Shown here one piece after another: positions 28,376 through 37,249 of a stretch of DNA of 64,000 nt. Source of the stretch: Sagittula sp. P11 (lineage in GTDB: Bacteria > Pseudomonadota > Alphaproteobacteria > Rhodobacterales > Rhodobacteraceae); the NCBI RefSeq assembly GCF_002814095.1, contig NZ_CP021913.1, positions 3,134,001 to 3,198,000 on the forward strand. The letters run 5' to 3'. How positions within the stretch are numbered: position 1 is the first letter of the stretch; the number at the start of each line of letters is the position of its first letter. Below the pieces are notes generated by a model that saw only the letters and a program-made list of their open reading frames with translations, ran no database searches and was not told the origin of the DNA. The position numbers were made by a program, and so were the translations under genes.

Positions 28376-29644
28376 ATGGCCGACCCCGTCCTGATCGCCG
28401 GAGGCGGCATCGGCGGCCTCGTGACCGCGCTGACCCTGCACCAGATCGGCGTGCCCTGCGTGGTCTACGAGAAGGTGCGCGAGCTGAAACCCCTGGGCGT
28501 GGGCATCAACCTGCAACCCAACGCGGTGCGCGAGCTTTACGACCTGGGCATCGGGCCGGAGGTGCTGGACCGCGTCGGCGTGCCCGCGCGCGAATGGGCG
28601 CTGGTCGGCCTGAACGGCAACGACATCTACGCCGAGCCGCGCGGGCTGGAGGCGGGCTACGACTGGCCGCAATACGCCGTGCACCGCGGCGCCTTTCACA
28701 TCGCGCTGCTTGAGACGTTCCGCGAACGTGCCGGCAAGGACGCGGTCCGGACCGGCCATGCCTCGGCGGGCTACGAAGAGGACGAGGACGGCGTCACGCT
28801 GGTGATGCAGACAGAAGCCGGCGAGGTCCGCGCCCGCGGCAGCCTGCTGATCGGGGCGGAAGGCATCCACTCCGCCACCCGCGCGCAGATGCACCCCGAC
28901 CAGCCGCCGATCCACTGGGGCGGCGCGGTCATGTGGCGCGGCACCACGCGGGCGGCCCCGATCCGCACCGGCTCCAGCTTCGTGGGACTTGGCACGCACC
29001 GGCACCGGATGGTGATCTACCCGATCTCCGCCCCGGACGCGGACGGGCTCGCGACGATCAACTGGATCGCCGAACTGGTCGTCGACAAGAGCGAGGGCAG
29101 GGGCGAAAGCGGCTGGTTCCGCCCGGTGGAGATCGCGGAATTCGCCCATCACTTCGAAGGCTTCCGCTACGACTGGCTGGACGTGCCGGACCTGCTGTCC
29201 CGCGCCGACATCGCCTACGAGAACCCGATGATCGACCGCGACCCGATCCCCACATGGGTCGACGGGCGCGTGGCGCTTCTGGGCGACGCGGCCCATGCGA
29301 TGTATCCGACCGGCTCCAACGGCGCGAGCCAGGCGGTGATCGACGCGCGCACGCTGGGCCAGTGCCTGCTGGCGGAGGGCGTCGGCCCGGCCGCGCTTGC
29401 CGCCTACGACGCGCGCCTTGCCGGACCCGTCGGCCAGCTCGTGCTGCGCAACCGGGGCGCCGGTCCCTTCGGCCTCCTGAACATGGTCGACGAACGCTGC
29501 GGAGGGGAGTTCGACGACATCGACGCGGTGATCCCGCCCGCGGAACGCGACGCCTTCATGGCGGGCTACAAGGCGGCGGCGGGCTTTGCGCGCGAGGCCC
29601 TGAACGAGGCCCCCCGCATGATCCCCGAGGGCGCCCGCGTCTGA
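28376..29644 (+). CDS. FAD-dependent aromatic-ring monooxygenase
   Basis: 422 residues, one base after the MarR gene. The N-terminal dinucleotide fold is LIAGGGIGGLVTALTLHQIG, followed by GVGINLQPNAVRELYDLG. The second FAD motif GRVALLGDAAHAMYPTGSNGASQAV is at ~293-317. The pattern places it with PhzS-like and salicylate-hydroxylase-like class A flavin monooxygenases. Position in the operon points to hydroxylation of an aromatic intermediate; substrate unknown. Confidence 0.88.
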   Translation: MADPVLIAGGGIGGLVTALTLHQIGVPCVVYEKVRELKPLGVGINLQPNAVRELYDLGIGPEVLDRVGVPAREWALVGLNGNDIYAEPRGLEAGYDWPQYAVHRGAFHIALLETFRERAGKDAVRTGHASAGYEEDEDGVTLVMQTEAGEVRARGSLLIGAEGIHSATRAQMHPDQPPIHWGGAVMWRGTTRAAPIRTGSSFVGLGTHRHRMVIYPISAPDADGLATINWIAELVVDKSEGRGESGWFRPVEIAEFAHHFEGFRYDWLDVPDLLSRADIAYENPMIDRDPIPTWVDGRVALLGDAAHAMYPTGSNGASQAVIDARTLGQCLLAEGVGPAALAAYDARLAGPVGQLVLRNRGAGPFGLLNMVDERCGGEFDDIDAVIPPAERDAFMAGYKAAAGFAREALNEAPRMIPEGARV

Positions 29645-29772
29645 CGCGTTTGCCCGCGGGCCACCAGCGGCTGCCCCTGGTTGATACTGGCAAAGAAACC
29701 TTCGCCTGCGCCCTTGGCCCCGCCCCGCTTTTCGGGGATGGTCGCGCAAACGGACATGCGGGAGACGAGGCG

Positions 29773-30774
29773 ATGCTGAAACGGGAACTGGGGACCGGCG
29801 GCCCGGAGGTCGCGGCGCTGGGTGTGGGGGCGATGTCCTTCTCGGACTTCTACGGCCCGGTCAGCGTCGAGGAGGCGCACGCGGTGCTCGACGCGGCACT
29901 GGATGCCGGCGTGACCCATATCGACACCTCCAACGTCTACGGCATGGGCCGCTCCGAAGAGACCATCGGCGCCTACCTCAAGCGCTACGCGGGCAAGGGC
30001 GGCATGCCCTTCACCATCGCCACGAAGGCGGCGATCACCAGGGACGCGGAGGGGCGGCGCACCTTCGACAACGCGCCCGAACACCTCGAGGCAGAGCTGG
30101 ACCAGAGCCTCAAGCGCCTTGGGGTGGAGCAGGTGGCGCTCTTCTACGTGCACCGCCGCGACCCCCGGCACGAGATCGAGGCGGTGACGGAAACCCTCGC
30201 CGCGCTCAGGGCGAAGGGCAAGATCGCCGCCTTCGGCTTTTCCGAGATCGCGCCGACCTCGCTCCGGCGCGCGGCGGCCGTTGCGCCGGTGGCGGCGGTG
30301 CAGTCGGAATACTCGCTGCAGACGCGCCTGCCGGAACTGGGACTTCTGCAGGCCTGCGAGGATCTCGGCACGGCGCTGGTCGCCTTCTGCCCGGTGGGCC
30401 GCGGGCTGCTGTCCGACACGCCGCCCACGCCGGAGCGTGTGGCGGCAAGCGGCTTCATGTCCGGCAATCCGCGCTTCACCGGCGGCAACCTCGACCGCAA
30501 CATCGCGGCCAGCGCGCCCCTGCGCGAGATGGCGGCAGACATGGGCGTGGCGACCGCATCCCTCGCCATCGCATGGACCCTGGCCAAGAGCCCCGCGATC
30601 CACGCGATCCCGGGCACGCGCAGCACCGCGCATTTCGCCGAACTGGTCGCTGGCGCCGGTATGAAGCTGTCGCCCGACATCGTCGCGGAGATCGAACAGC
30701 GGCTGCCGGTCGGCTGGTGCCACGGCGCGCGCTACTCCGACGTGCAGTCCGTGGGACCGGAAGCCTACTGCTGA
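29773..30774 (+). CDS. Aldo/keto reductase
   Basis: 333 residues from ATG 29773 with GGAGACGAGG upstream. AKR tetrad: Asp and Tyr in HIDTSNVYGMG (~50-60), Lys in TIATKAA, His in FYVHRRD. The C-terminal SLAIAWTLAKSPAIHAIPGTRS is the NADP(H)-binding region. It lies 128 bases after the monooxygenase on the same strand. It could reduce an aldehyde product of the pathway (inference). Confidence 0.9.
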   Translation: MLKRELGTGGPEVAALGVGAMSFSDFYGPVSVEEAHAVLDAALDAGVTHIDTSNVYGMGRSEETIGAYLKRYAGKGGMPFTIATKAAITRDAEGRRTFDNAPEHLEAELDQSLKRLGVEQVALFYVHRRDPRHEIEAVTETLAALRAKGKIAAFGFSEIAPTSLRRAAAVAPVAAVQSEYSLQTRLPELGLLQACEDLGTALVAFCPVGRGLLSDTPPTPERVAASGFMSGNPRFTGGNLDRNIAASAPLREMAADMGVATASLAIAWTLAKSPAIHAIPGTRSTAHFAELVAGAGMKLSPDIVAEIEQRLPVGWCHGARYSDVQSVGPEAYC

Positions 30775-30820
30775 CGCGGCCCAAGCGGAGCGTCGTCCGG
30801 TCCGGGCAAACCCGGCGCTG

Positions 30821-30953
30821 CCTTCATCTTGGCAAAAATACCTGAATGCCCTGGCGCACCGGCGCGCGCCGCCGGCAGGGGGCTGTTCACGGGGCCACCA
30901 AGGTACGCGCGCCCGAAGGGCGCGCGGATCGGGTCGCGTCAGCGATCCGAAAC
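30821..30953 (+). repeat. Composite palindromic repeat, forward copy with expanded middle
   Basis: Box CCTTCATCTTGGCAAAAATA, a diverged middle with several GC hairpins (GGCGCGCGCCGCCGG; GCGCGCCCGAAGGGCGCGC), then the second-hairpin end GATCGGGTCGCGTCAGCGATCCGAAACCG. The last part lies inside the 3' end of the acyl-CoA dehydrogenase gene and supplies its final codons and stop. Confidence 0.8.
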
Positions 30954-32537
30954 CGTCAGCGCCCAGTCCACGCCAGCCTCTGCCAGCCCCATGCGCGCCG
31001 CCGCGCCGGAGAGCCAGAGGTCGAGCGCCGCGCTTGGCCCCAGCGACCCAAGCAGGCGCTCCGCCAGCCCCGCGGCCACGACCTCCCAGGCGGCACGCAG
31101 CGCGGCGTCGGCGGCGAAGGCCTGCGCCTCAGGTTTCGCGCCTGAAAGCCGCTCCACGAGGGTATCGAGCCGCGCCAGCAGCGCCGGGAAGACCGCGTCC
31201 CCCTCCAGCCGGGCCGTCAGGGCCGCGCGGATCGTCGCGCCGTCCTTCAGCAGGCGGCGGAACAGCACGTCCTGCGCCTGCATGCCGGTGGTGCCTTCGT
31301 AGATCGTGGTGATGCGGGCGTCGCGGAAGTGCCGCTCGGCGGGCCATTCCCGGGTGTAGCCCGCGCCGCCCAGCACCTGGATCGCGGCGCAGGCATTGGC
31401 CTGACCCATCTCGCCGCCGAAGGTCTTGGCCAGCGGCAGCAGGAAGGCCGAGAGCGCGGCGGCCTCCGGGTCGCCGCCCTGCGCCTGGCCCAGCGTGACG
31501 GCGGTCTCCACCACCAGGGCGGCGGCGATCAGCGCGCGCGCCTCCATCAGCCAGAGCTGGCGACGGACGTCCGGGTGGGTGGCTATGGCGACGGGGGCGG
31601 CGTCGGGCCGTCCGCCCTGCCTGCGATCCCCGGCATAGTCCCGCGCCAGCGTGGCGCATGTGGCGGCGACGCCCGCGCCCTGCACGCCGACCTGCAGGCG
31701 CATCAGTTCGATCATGTTGAAGAGCGCGGGCAAGCCGCGGCCGGGCGTGCCGATCAGGGTGGCCTCGGCACTTTCGAACCGCAGCACGCATGTGGGCGAG
31801 CCGTGAAGGCCCAGCTTCTCCTCGATCCGCTCGACGAAGATGCCGTTCCTGCTGCCGTCCTGCAGCGTGTCGGCAACGAGGAACAGCGACAGGCCGCGCG
31901 TGCCCTCCTCCGGCGCGCCGGTCCGGGCGAGGCAGAGTTGGCCGATGCGCTCTGCCATGTCGTGATCGCCGAAACTGATCCAGCATTTCGTGCCCGAGAC
32001 GGTCCAGCCCTCGCCCTCTGCCGTGGCCTTGGTGCGGATGCGGCCCACGTCGGAGCCCGCGTCCGGCTCCGAGATGCAGATCGTCGCCGCCCACTGGCCG
32101 GAGGCGAGTTTCGGGCACCACTCTGCCGCCAGTTCCGGCGCGGTGGCTGCCAGGCAATGCGCCGCCGCGCGGGTCGATCCCAGCGCCATCATGAAGGGCA
32201 GGGCCGCGCCCTCCATCGGCAGGGAGGCTGCCGCGTGCAGCGCCAGCGGCAGGCCCATGCCGCCAAGGTCTGGATCGAGGTCGGCGGCGATCCAGCCGTC
32301 CGCGCCCATCTGCCGGAAGGCGTGCGCATAGCCATCTGGCGTCCTGACCCGGCCATCCTCGACCCGGCAGCCCGCCGTATCGGCATGGGCGGCGAGGGGC
32401 GCGAGGGCGGTCTGCGCGAATTTCGCGGCCTCCGAGAGGATCTGCAGCGTGGCCGTGTCGTCGAGGTCGGCGGCCGCGGCCTGTGCCGTCCAGCCGGGCG
32501 TGGCGTCGAGGAGGGAGAGGAGCGTTTCAGGTGTCAT
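30939..32537 (-). CDS. Acyl-CoA dehydrogenase
   Basis: 532 residues. Family motifs: ICISEPDAGSDVGRIRTKA (~153-171), the FAD-contact ISFGDHDMAE, VLGGAGYTREWPAERHFRDARI and the catalytic base Glu in TTIYEGTTGMQAQD. The length and C-terminal extension match the 590-residue-type long acyl-CoA dehydrogenases better than the 380-residue type. The final residues TVSDR and stop are encoded by a dispersed repeat. It follows the CoA ligase gene on the same strand after a repeat-filled gap, so it probably oxidises an acyl-CoA made there (inference). Confidence 0.9.
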   Translation of the reverse strand: MTPETLLSLLDATPGWTAQAAAADLDDTATLQILSEAAKFAQTALAPLAAHADTAGCRVEDGRVRTPDGYAHAFRQMGADGWIAADLDPDLGGMGLPLALHAAASLPMEGAALPFMMALGSTRAAAHCLAATAPELAAEWCPKLASGQWAATICISEPDAGSDVGRIRTKATAEGEGWTVSGTKCWISFGDHDMAERIGQLCLARTGAPEEGTRGLSLFLVADTLQDGSRNGIFVERIEEKLGLHGSPTCVLRFESAEATLIGTPGRGLPALFNMIELMRLQVGVQGAGVAATCATLARDYAGDRRQGGRPDAAPVAIATHPDVRRQLWLMEARALIAAALVVETAVTLGQAQGGDPEAAALSAFLLPLAKTFGGEMGQANACAAIQVLGGAGYTREWPAERHFRDARITTIYEGTTGMQAQDVLFRRLLKDGATIRAALTARLEGDAVFPALLARLDTLVERLSGAKPEAQAFAADAALRAAWEVVAAGLAERLLGSLGPSAALDLWLSGAAARMGLAEAGVDWALTVSDR

Positions 32538-32579
32538 GCGGGGGCCTTGCGTTCAGGGGAACGGGGTTCGGATCGCCGT

Positions 32580-32712
32580 GCGGGCTTTCCTTCGGAAATC
32601 CCTGCGGCGATCCGACGGTCGCGCGCCTCCGGCGCGCGGGACGTGCCTGTGCCGGGCGTCGGTGCGGGATGGCGCCGTCCGCAAGGCAGGTATTTCCGCC
32701 AAGATGAAGGGG
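32580..32712 (-). repeat. Composite palindromic repeat, reverse copy
   Basis: On the minus strand: box CCCTTCATCTTGGCGGAAAT, a diverged GC-hairpin middle (CGCGCGCCGGAGGCGCGCG), then GTCGGATCGCCGCAGGGATTT. It fills most of the gap between the CoA ligase stop and the acyl-CoA dehydrogenase start. Confidence 0.75.
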
Positions 32713-32758
32713 GCGGGCAGCGCCCCGTTTCCGGCGGTGGCAGAGGCGGGCACCGGGG

Positions 32759-34591
32759 TCAGCCTTTGGTGACGTGGATGACGCGCGGGTCCTCGGACCA
32801 CAGCGCCTCCACCAGGTCGGCGCGGTGGCGCAGCACGGCGCGCTGGTTGATCGAGCCCTTGTCGGTGACCTCGCCCTTGTCGAAGTCGAGCGGCACGGAC
32901 ATGTACATCAGCCGCAGGACGCGGGACGCGGAGCCGGTGGCGGCCCGCGCGTGGGCGGCGAGGCGGTCTGCGGTGCGTCTGCGGACCTCCGGATGGGACA
33001 GGAGTTCCTCGCCGTCGAGGTCTTCGCCCGCGATCTCGCGCAGGGCGGCGCGGTTCGGCACGACAAGGGCGCCGAGCTCGGTATGGCCTTCGCCGGCGAT
33101 CACCACGTCGGAGGCGAGGCCGCCGAGGTCGTCGGTCAGTTTCGCCCGCAGCGGGCCGACGGCGACCCATGTGCCGGAGGCGAGCTTGAAGTTCTCGGCG
33201 AGCCGTCCGTCGAAGAGCAGACCCTGAGAGGGGTCGGCCGGATCGGCGAAGCGGAAGGCGTCGCCGAAGCGGTAGAAGCCTTCCTCGTCGAAGGCCTCTT
33301 CGGTCAGCGCCGCGTTTTTCCAGTAGCCGGGGGTGATCGAGGGGCTTTTCACCCGCGCCTCCAGCTTGTCGCCCTGCGGCACGAGTTTCAGCGTCACGCC
33401 ATGGGCGGGCAGGCCGAGGTTGCCGGATTTCTTCTGCCGGGCGGTGTTGATGACCGAGAAGGGGCCGGTTTCCGTCGCGCCGAAGCCGGAGGTCAGCAGC
33501 ACGCCGCCCGGCACCATCTGATCGCAGACCCGGGTGAGGCGGTCCCAGACCGGCTGGGACATGCCCGCGCCCGCGTAGAACAGCATCTGGATGCGCCTGA
33601 AGAAGGTCTCGCGCAGCTTCGCGTCGGTCTCGAAGGCGTCGAGCAGCATCTGGTAGCCCAGCGGCACGTTGAAGTACCATGTGGGCGAGATGTCGTGCAG
33701 TGTCTCGATGGTCTTGTGGATGGCTTTCGGCGTCGGGCGGCCGTCGTCGATGTAGTAGGTGCCGCCGTTGTAGATCACCATGTTGAAGACCTTGTTCCCC
33801 GAGGCAGTGTGGTTCCACGGCGCCCAGTCGACGACCACGGGGGGCGTGTCCTTCATGAAGGTGAAGCACTGCTGCACCATCTGCTGGTTGGCGCAGAGCA
33901 TCCGCTGGGTCTGGATCACCGCCTTGGGCGAGCCTGTGGTGCCCGAGGTGAAAAGGAACTTCGCCACGGTGTCGGGGGTGACGGCGGCGGCGGCCGTGGC
34001 CTCCGCGTCGGTCAGGGGTGTCAGCGTCAGGTCGTCGAAGGACAGCGTCTCGCGCCCCTCCACCGTGCCGGTCAGGGAGGCCACGGGCACCTCCGCGCCG
34101 AAGACCGTCGTGATCGCGTCGGCGTAGGGGCCCGCGTCGTCGGCGAAGATCAGACCGGGCGAGATCTGGGCGGCGATGTCGCGCAGCTTGGCGTAGTCGC
34201 CGCCGGTCAGCGCGTAGGCGGGGGCGAGGGCGGCGGAGGGCACGCCCACGTGCTGCGCGCCGAGCGCCATGAGCGCATGGGCGATGGAGTTGCCGGAGAG
34301 GATCAGCACCGGGGTGTCCTGCGTCAGGCCGCGGCGGGCGAGCGCCTCGCCGATGGCGCGGATCCTGGCCCAGGCTTCGCCGTAGGAGAGCGTGTCCCAG
34401 CCGTCGCCGGATTTCTCGGCCATCCAGATGCGGTCGGGTGCCTCTTGCGCCCAGTGGGCGAAGCGCTGGCCCATGTGGTCGGGATAGGCGCCCAGCGGCT
34501 CTTCCTGTGCCAGCAGGATGGTGCCGTCCGCGCGGCGGACGACGGTCAGGCGCGGTGTCCAGAAGGACACCTCTCGCGGTGTTGTGGTCAT
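32759..34591 (-). CDS. Feruloyl-CoA synthase-like acyl-CoA ligase
   Basis: 610 residues from ATG at 34591, with GGAGGAG just upstream. AMP-binding motif FLFTSGTTGSPKAVIQT (~213-229), then VDWAPWNHTASGNKVFN, LLTSGFGATETGPFS and the C-terminal GTWVAVGPLRAKL. Length, GQRFAHWAQEAPDRIWMAE and the late KGEVTDKGSINQRAVL match feruloyl-CoA synthases, which activate hydroxycinnamates with ATP and CoA. The start is divergent from the amidohydrolase gene across an operator-like palindrome. Confidence 0.87.
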   Translation of the reverse strand: MTTTPREVSFWTPRLTVVRRADGTILLAQEEPLGAYPDHMGQRFAHWAQEAPDRIWMAEKSGDGWDTLSYGEAWARIRAIGEALARRGLTQDTPVLILSGNSIAHALMALGAQHVGVPSAALAPAYALTGGDYAKLRDIAAQISPGLIFADDAGPYADAITTVFGAEVPVASLTGTVEGRETLSFDDLTLTPLTDAEATAAAAVTPDTVAKFLFTSGTTGSPKAVIQTQRMLCANQQMVQQCFTFMKDTPPVVVDWAPWNHTASGNKVFNMVIYNGGTYYIDDGRPTPKAIHKTIETLHDISPTWYFNVPLGYQMLLDAFETDAKLRETFFRRIQMLFYAGAGMSQPVWDRLTRVCDQMVPGGVLLTSGFGATETGPFSVINTARQKKSGNLGLPAHGVTLKLVPQGDKLEARVKSPSITPGYWKNAALTEEAFDEEGFYRFGDAFRFADPADPSQGLLFDGRLAENFKLASGTWVAVGPLRAKLTDDLGGLASDVVIAGEGHTELGALVVPNRAALREIAGEDLDGEELLSHPEVRRRTADRLAAHARAATGSASRVLRLMYMSVPLDFDKGEVTDKGSINQRAVLRHRADLVEALWSEDPRVIHVTKG

Positions 34592-34649
34592 CTCTCCTCC
34601 GGGCATTTCGCCGTCCCGGTCGTTCCCCGCCGGGCCTGTTTCGGGCACG

Positions 34650-34686
34650 TTGACTCGAATCCGTTATTTTGTCTACTAGGAAACAA
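34650..34686 (+). promoter_or_regulatory. Promoter with MarR-type operator in the ligase/amidohydrolase divergent region
   Basis: CGTTGACT (box TTGACT at 34650-34655), 13 bases, then TTGTCTACTAGGAAACAA at 34669-34686. It shares 13 of 18 positions and identical spacing with the element at 27075-27111. A wider symmetry (TTATT...AATAA) surrounds it. The plus-strand promoter would serve the amidohydrolase; the palindrome could also control the divergent ligase. Confidence 0.62.
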
Positions 34687-34791
34687 TAATCGCCGCCGGA
34701 ATCCTCGGGCACCGGGGGACGGGCGGCGGATGTTTCCGGTTGGATGGCGCGCGGAGGCGTGCTTGTCTGGCCGCGACCCCAGGGAGGCACC

Positions 34792-35670
34792 ATGAACATC
34801 GACGATCTGATCGCCATCGACTTTCACACCCACGCGGAGGAGCCGTGCTGCGGCCCGCGCGACGACGGCTACGACGAGTTCCAGGCCGGGATGGCCCGGT
34901 ACTTCCGGAACCCGGCGGGAGCCGAGGGGATGCTGCCCTCCGTCCAGCAGACGGCGGAATACTTCCGCGAGCGCAAGATCGGCGCGGTGATCTTCCCGGT
35001 CGACGCGGAGCGGGAGACGGGCTTCCGCCGCTATTCCAACGAGGAGGTGGCGCAGATCGCCGCCGAGAACTCCGACATCCTGATCCCCTTCGCCTCCATC
35101 GATCCGCACAAGGGCAAGGCGGGCGCGCGGGAGGCGCGTCGGCTGGTGAAGGAGTTCGGGATCAAGGGCTTCAAGTTTCACCCGACGATGCAGGGCTTCT
35201 TTCCGAACGACCGGGAGGCGGCCTACACGATCTACGAGGCGATTGCCGAGGAAGGCGGGATCATGCTGTTCCACACCGGTCAGACGGGCGTGGGATCGGG
35301 CATGAAGGGTGGCATGGGGATGCGGCTGAAGTACTCGAACCCGGTGCATATCGACGACGTGGCGGTGGACTTCCCCGACACGCCCATCGTGCTGGCGCAC
35401 CCGTCCTTTCCGTGGACCGAAGAGGGGCTGATGGTCGCCCAGCACAAGCCCAACGTCTACATCGACATGTCGGGCTGGTCGCCGAAGTACTTCCCCGAGA
35501 TCTTCGTGAAATACGCCAACTCGATCCTGAAGAAGAAGATGTTGTTCGGGTCGGACTGGCCCGCGATCACGCCGGACCGCTGGCTGGCGGATTTCGAGAC
35601 CATCGGCATCAAGGACGAGGTCAAGCCGCTGATCCTGAAGGAAAACGCCCGGCGGATCCTGAAGATCTGA
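34792..35670 (+). CDS. Amidohydrolase-2 family protein (decarboxylase/hydrolase)
   Basis: 292 residues from ATG 34792, preceded by AGGGAGG. Metal-site signatures: DFHTH (residues 10-14), GFKFHPTMQGF (~124-134), MLFHTGQTG, VLAHPSFPW and the late MLFGSDWP. This is the layout of the ACMSD/gamma-resorcylate decarboxylase clan, whose members decarboxylate or hydrolyse aromatic acids. Shared regulation with the crotonase operon supports a role in aromatic breakdown. Confidence 0.87.
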   Translation: MNIDDLIAIDFHTHAEEPCCGPRDDGYDEFQAGMARYFRNPAGAEGMLPSVQQTAEYFRERKIGAVIFPVDAERETGFRRYSNEEVAQIAAENSDILIPFASIDPHKGKAGAREARRLVKEFGIKGFKFHPTMQGFFPNDREAAYTIYEAIAEEGGIMLFHTGQTGVGSGMKGGMGMRLKYSNPVHIDDVAVDFPDTPIVLAHPSFPWTEEGLMVAQHKPNVYIDMSGWSPKYFPEIFVKYANSILKKKMLFGSDWPAITPDRWLADFETIGIKDEVKPLILKENARRILKI

Positions 35671-35970
35671 GGGTTTCGCCGCCTGACGGCGGCGACCCGC
35701 GCGGGCTGCGCCCGCGCAAGGGCGCCCTGTCCCCGGCAAGGGGGCCTTGAGACCCGCCGTTCTGACCGGCCAGCGCCGAAGGGCAGCGGAGCCTTTCGGA
35801 AGAGGCGCGCAGCGGAAGAGCGCCGGTCGCGCCCGTTTGCCTGACGGTGGACACACACCTATGGCGGGAAGCCATGACCGCGTCATTTTCTGCAGACCAT
35901 ATGGGGCCGCGTTGGCGGCCCCTTTCAGATTGCGCGGCGCGGTCCTGCCCTGCGTCCGGCGCAGCCCGCC
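35671..35970. other. 300-base intergenic stretch with GC-rich hairpins
   Basis: It starts with GGTTTCGCCGCCTGACGGCG and CGCGCGGGCTGCGCCCGCGC, two stems that could stop transcription from the amidohydrolase. GGTTTCGCCG resembles the start of the hairpin repeat family, but the rest does not match. No supported gene lies in the remaining bases. Confidence 0.4.
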
Positions 35971-36438
35971 TCAGGCGATCTCGTAGAAGGAGATCACCAC
36001 GGAGGCCGCCCTTCGCCCGCCCGTGCCGAGGAACAGCGGCGCGTTCACCCATTCGTACCGCGGATCGCCGGTTTCGAGGCGGCAATGGGTGCGCATGTAG
36101 TACTCCGCCGGATCGACCTCCTCGCCCGCGGCGACACGCGCCATCACGTCCTCCGGCCCGAAGCGGCGGCCGTAATTGATGATCTCGATGGTCGCGCCGT
36201 CATGCGTCTCGATCCCGTAGCGGGTGTCGAGTTCGGAGACCCCGCTGTCCCAGATCGTCTGCCAGTCGGCTCCGAGGTTCAGGACACGGCCCTTGATGCG
36301 CGGGCCCTCGCAGGTGCCGCCGACGATCGGGATGATCCGGCGGCGCCCGGCGCGGCCGCGGCCCATTTCCCGGATCGGGTCGAGCTCGACCGTCAGGTCG
36401 AAGGCGTGGCGCAGCTCCGGCGGCTGGAAGAATGGCAT
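35971..36438 (-). CDS. DUF3237 protein
   Basis: 155 residues. Family stretches: ELRHAFDLTVELDPI, RRIIPIVGGTCEGPRIKGRVLNLGADWQ and a C-terminal YEWVNAPLFLGTG. DUF3237 (UPF0311) proteins form a small beta barrel; no reaction is established. They often sit in aromatic or CoA-thioester catabolic clusters, as here. Confidence 0.85.
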   Translation of the reverse strand: MPFFQPPELRHAFDLTVELDPIREMGRGRAGRRRIIPIVGGTCEGPRIKGRVLNLGADWQTIWDSGVSELDTRYGIETHDGATIEIINYGRRFGPEDVMARVAAGEEVDPAEYYMRTHCRLETGDPRYEWVNAPLFLGTGGRRAASVVISFYEIA

Positions 36439-36505
36439 GGGACAGGTCCTCCTCAGGTCTGCGGGACGGATTGGCGCCGCCCGCTGTCGTGATGCAATCG
36501 CGCGG

Positions 36506-37249
36506 TCATCCGAGCGTCAGGGCGGCCAGCCCGGCGGTCTCGCACAGAAGCTGTGCCGCGCCCAGCACGTCGCCGGTCTGGCCGCCGATCCGCCGCTGCG
36601 CCCGCCACGCCACCAGCGCCGCGGTCACCGCCACGGCGACAAGCGCGGCCAGCCCGCCGATCCCCAGCGGCAGGATCAGCACAAGCGCCAGCAGCGCGCC
36701 CGGCAGGTAGGGGCGCCCGCCCGAGGCACTGGCCGACTGGCCAAGCCCCTTGGCGCGGACCGAGGGCAGTTCCACCAGCAGGACCAGCATCGCAAGGCGG
36801 CTCAGCACGGACAGCGCCAGCAGCGCCATCAGCCCGCGCGCCGGCGAAAGCCCGGACAGCGCCGCTGCCCAGGCGCCCACCGTCAGCACCAGCGCCACCG
36901 CGCCGTAGCTGCCGATCCGGCTGTCGCGCATGATCTCCAGCGCGTGGGTCGCGTCGCGCCCGCCGCCGAAACCGTCGGCCACGTCCGCCAGCCCGTCGAA
37001 ATGCAGCGCGCCGGTGATCATCACCATGGCCGCCAGTGCCAGCACGGCGGCCAGAAGCGGCGCCAGCCCGATCCAGCCCGCCAGCGCAAAGACCAGCCCC
37101 CCGGCCAGACCCACCGGCAGGCCCGCCAGCGGAAAGGCCCATCGCGCCTCCGCCAGCGTCGGCACGGGCTCGGGCAGAATACCCACCGGCAGGCGGGTCA
37201 GGAACATCACCGCCAGCCGGATCTCGTGGAGGCGGTGCGCCGTTCTCAT
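36506..37249 (-). CDS. cobS: Adenosylcobinamide-GDP ribazoletransferase (CobS/CobV)
   Basis: 247 residues, integral membrane, five to seven hydrophobic segments. Family motifs FLTRLPVG near the N-terminus and ALHFDGLADVADGFGGGRD (~80-98), with the metal-binding DGLAD-DG pattern. It joins alpha-ribazole to adenosylcobinamide-GDP, the last step of B12 assembly. The start overlaps the cobT stop by 4 bases. Pseudomonas nomenclature: cobV. Confidence 0.93.
   Translation of the reverse strand: MRTAHRLHEIRLAVMFLTRLPVGILPEPVPTLAEARWAFPLAGLPVGLAGGLVFALAGWIGLAPLLAAVLALAAMVMITGALHFDGLADVADGFGGGRDATHALEIMRDSRIGSYGAVALVLTVGAWAAALSGLSPARGLMALLALSVLSRLAMLVLLVELPSVRAKGLGQSASASGGRPYLPGALLALVLILPLGIGGLAALVAVAVTAALVAWRAQRRIGGQTGDVLGAAQLLCETAGLAALTLG

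Noticed and set aside
36439-36505. Search for a second cobalamin riboswitch near cobS, cobU or cobQ
   Set aside because: None of the conserved boxes (GCCACTG, B12 box) is present upstream of these genes.
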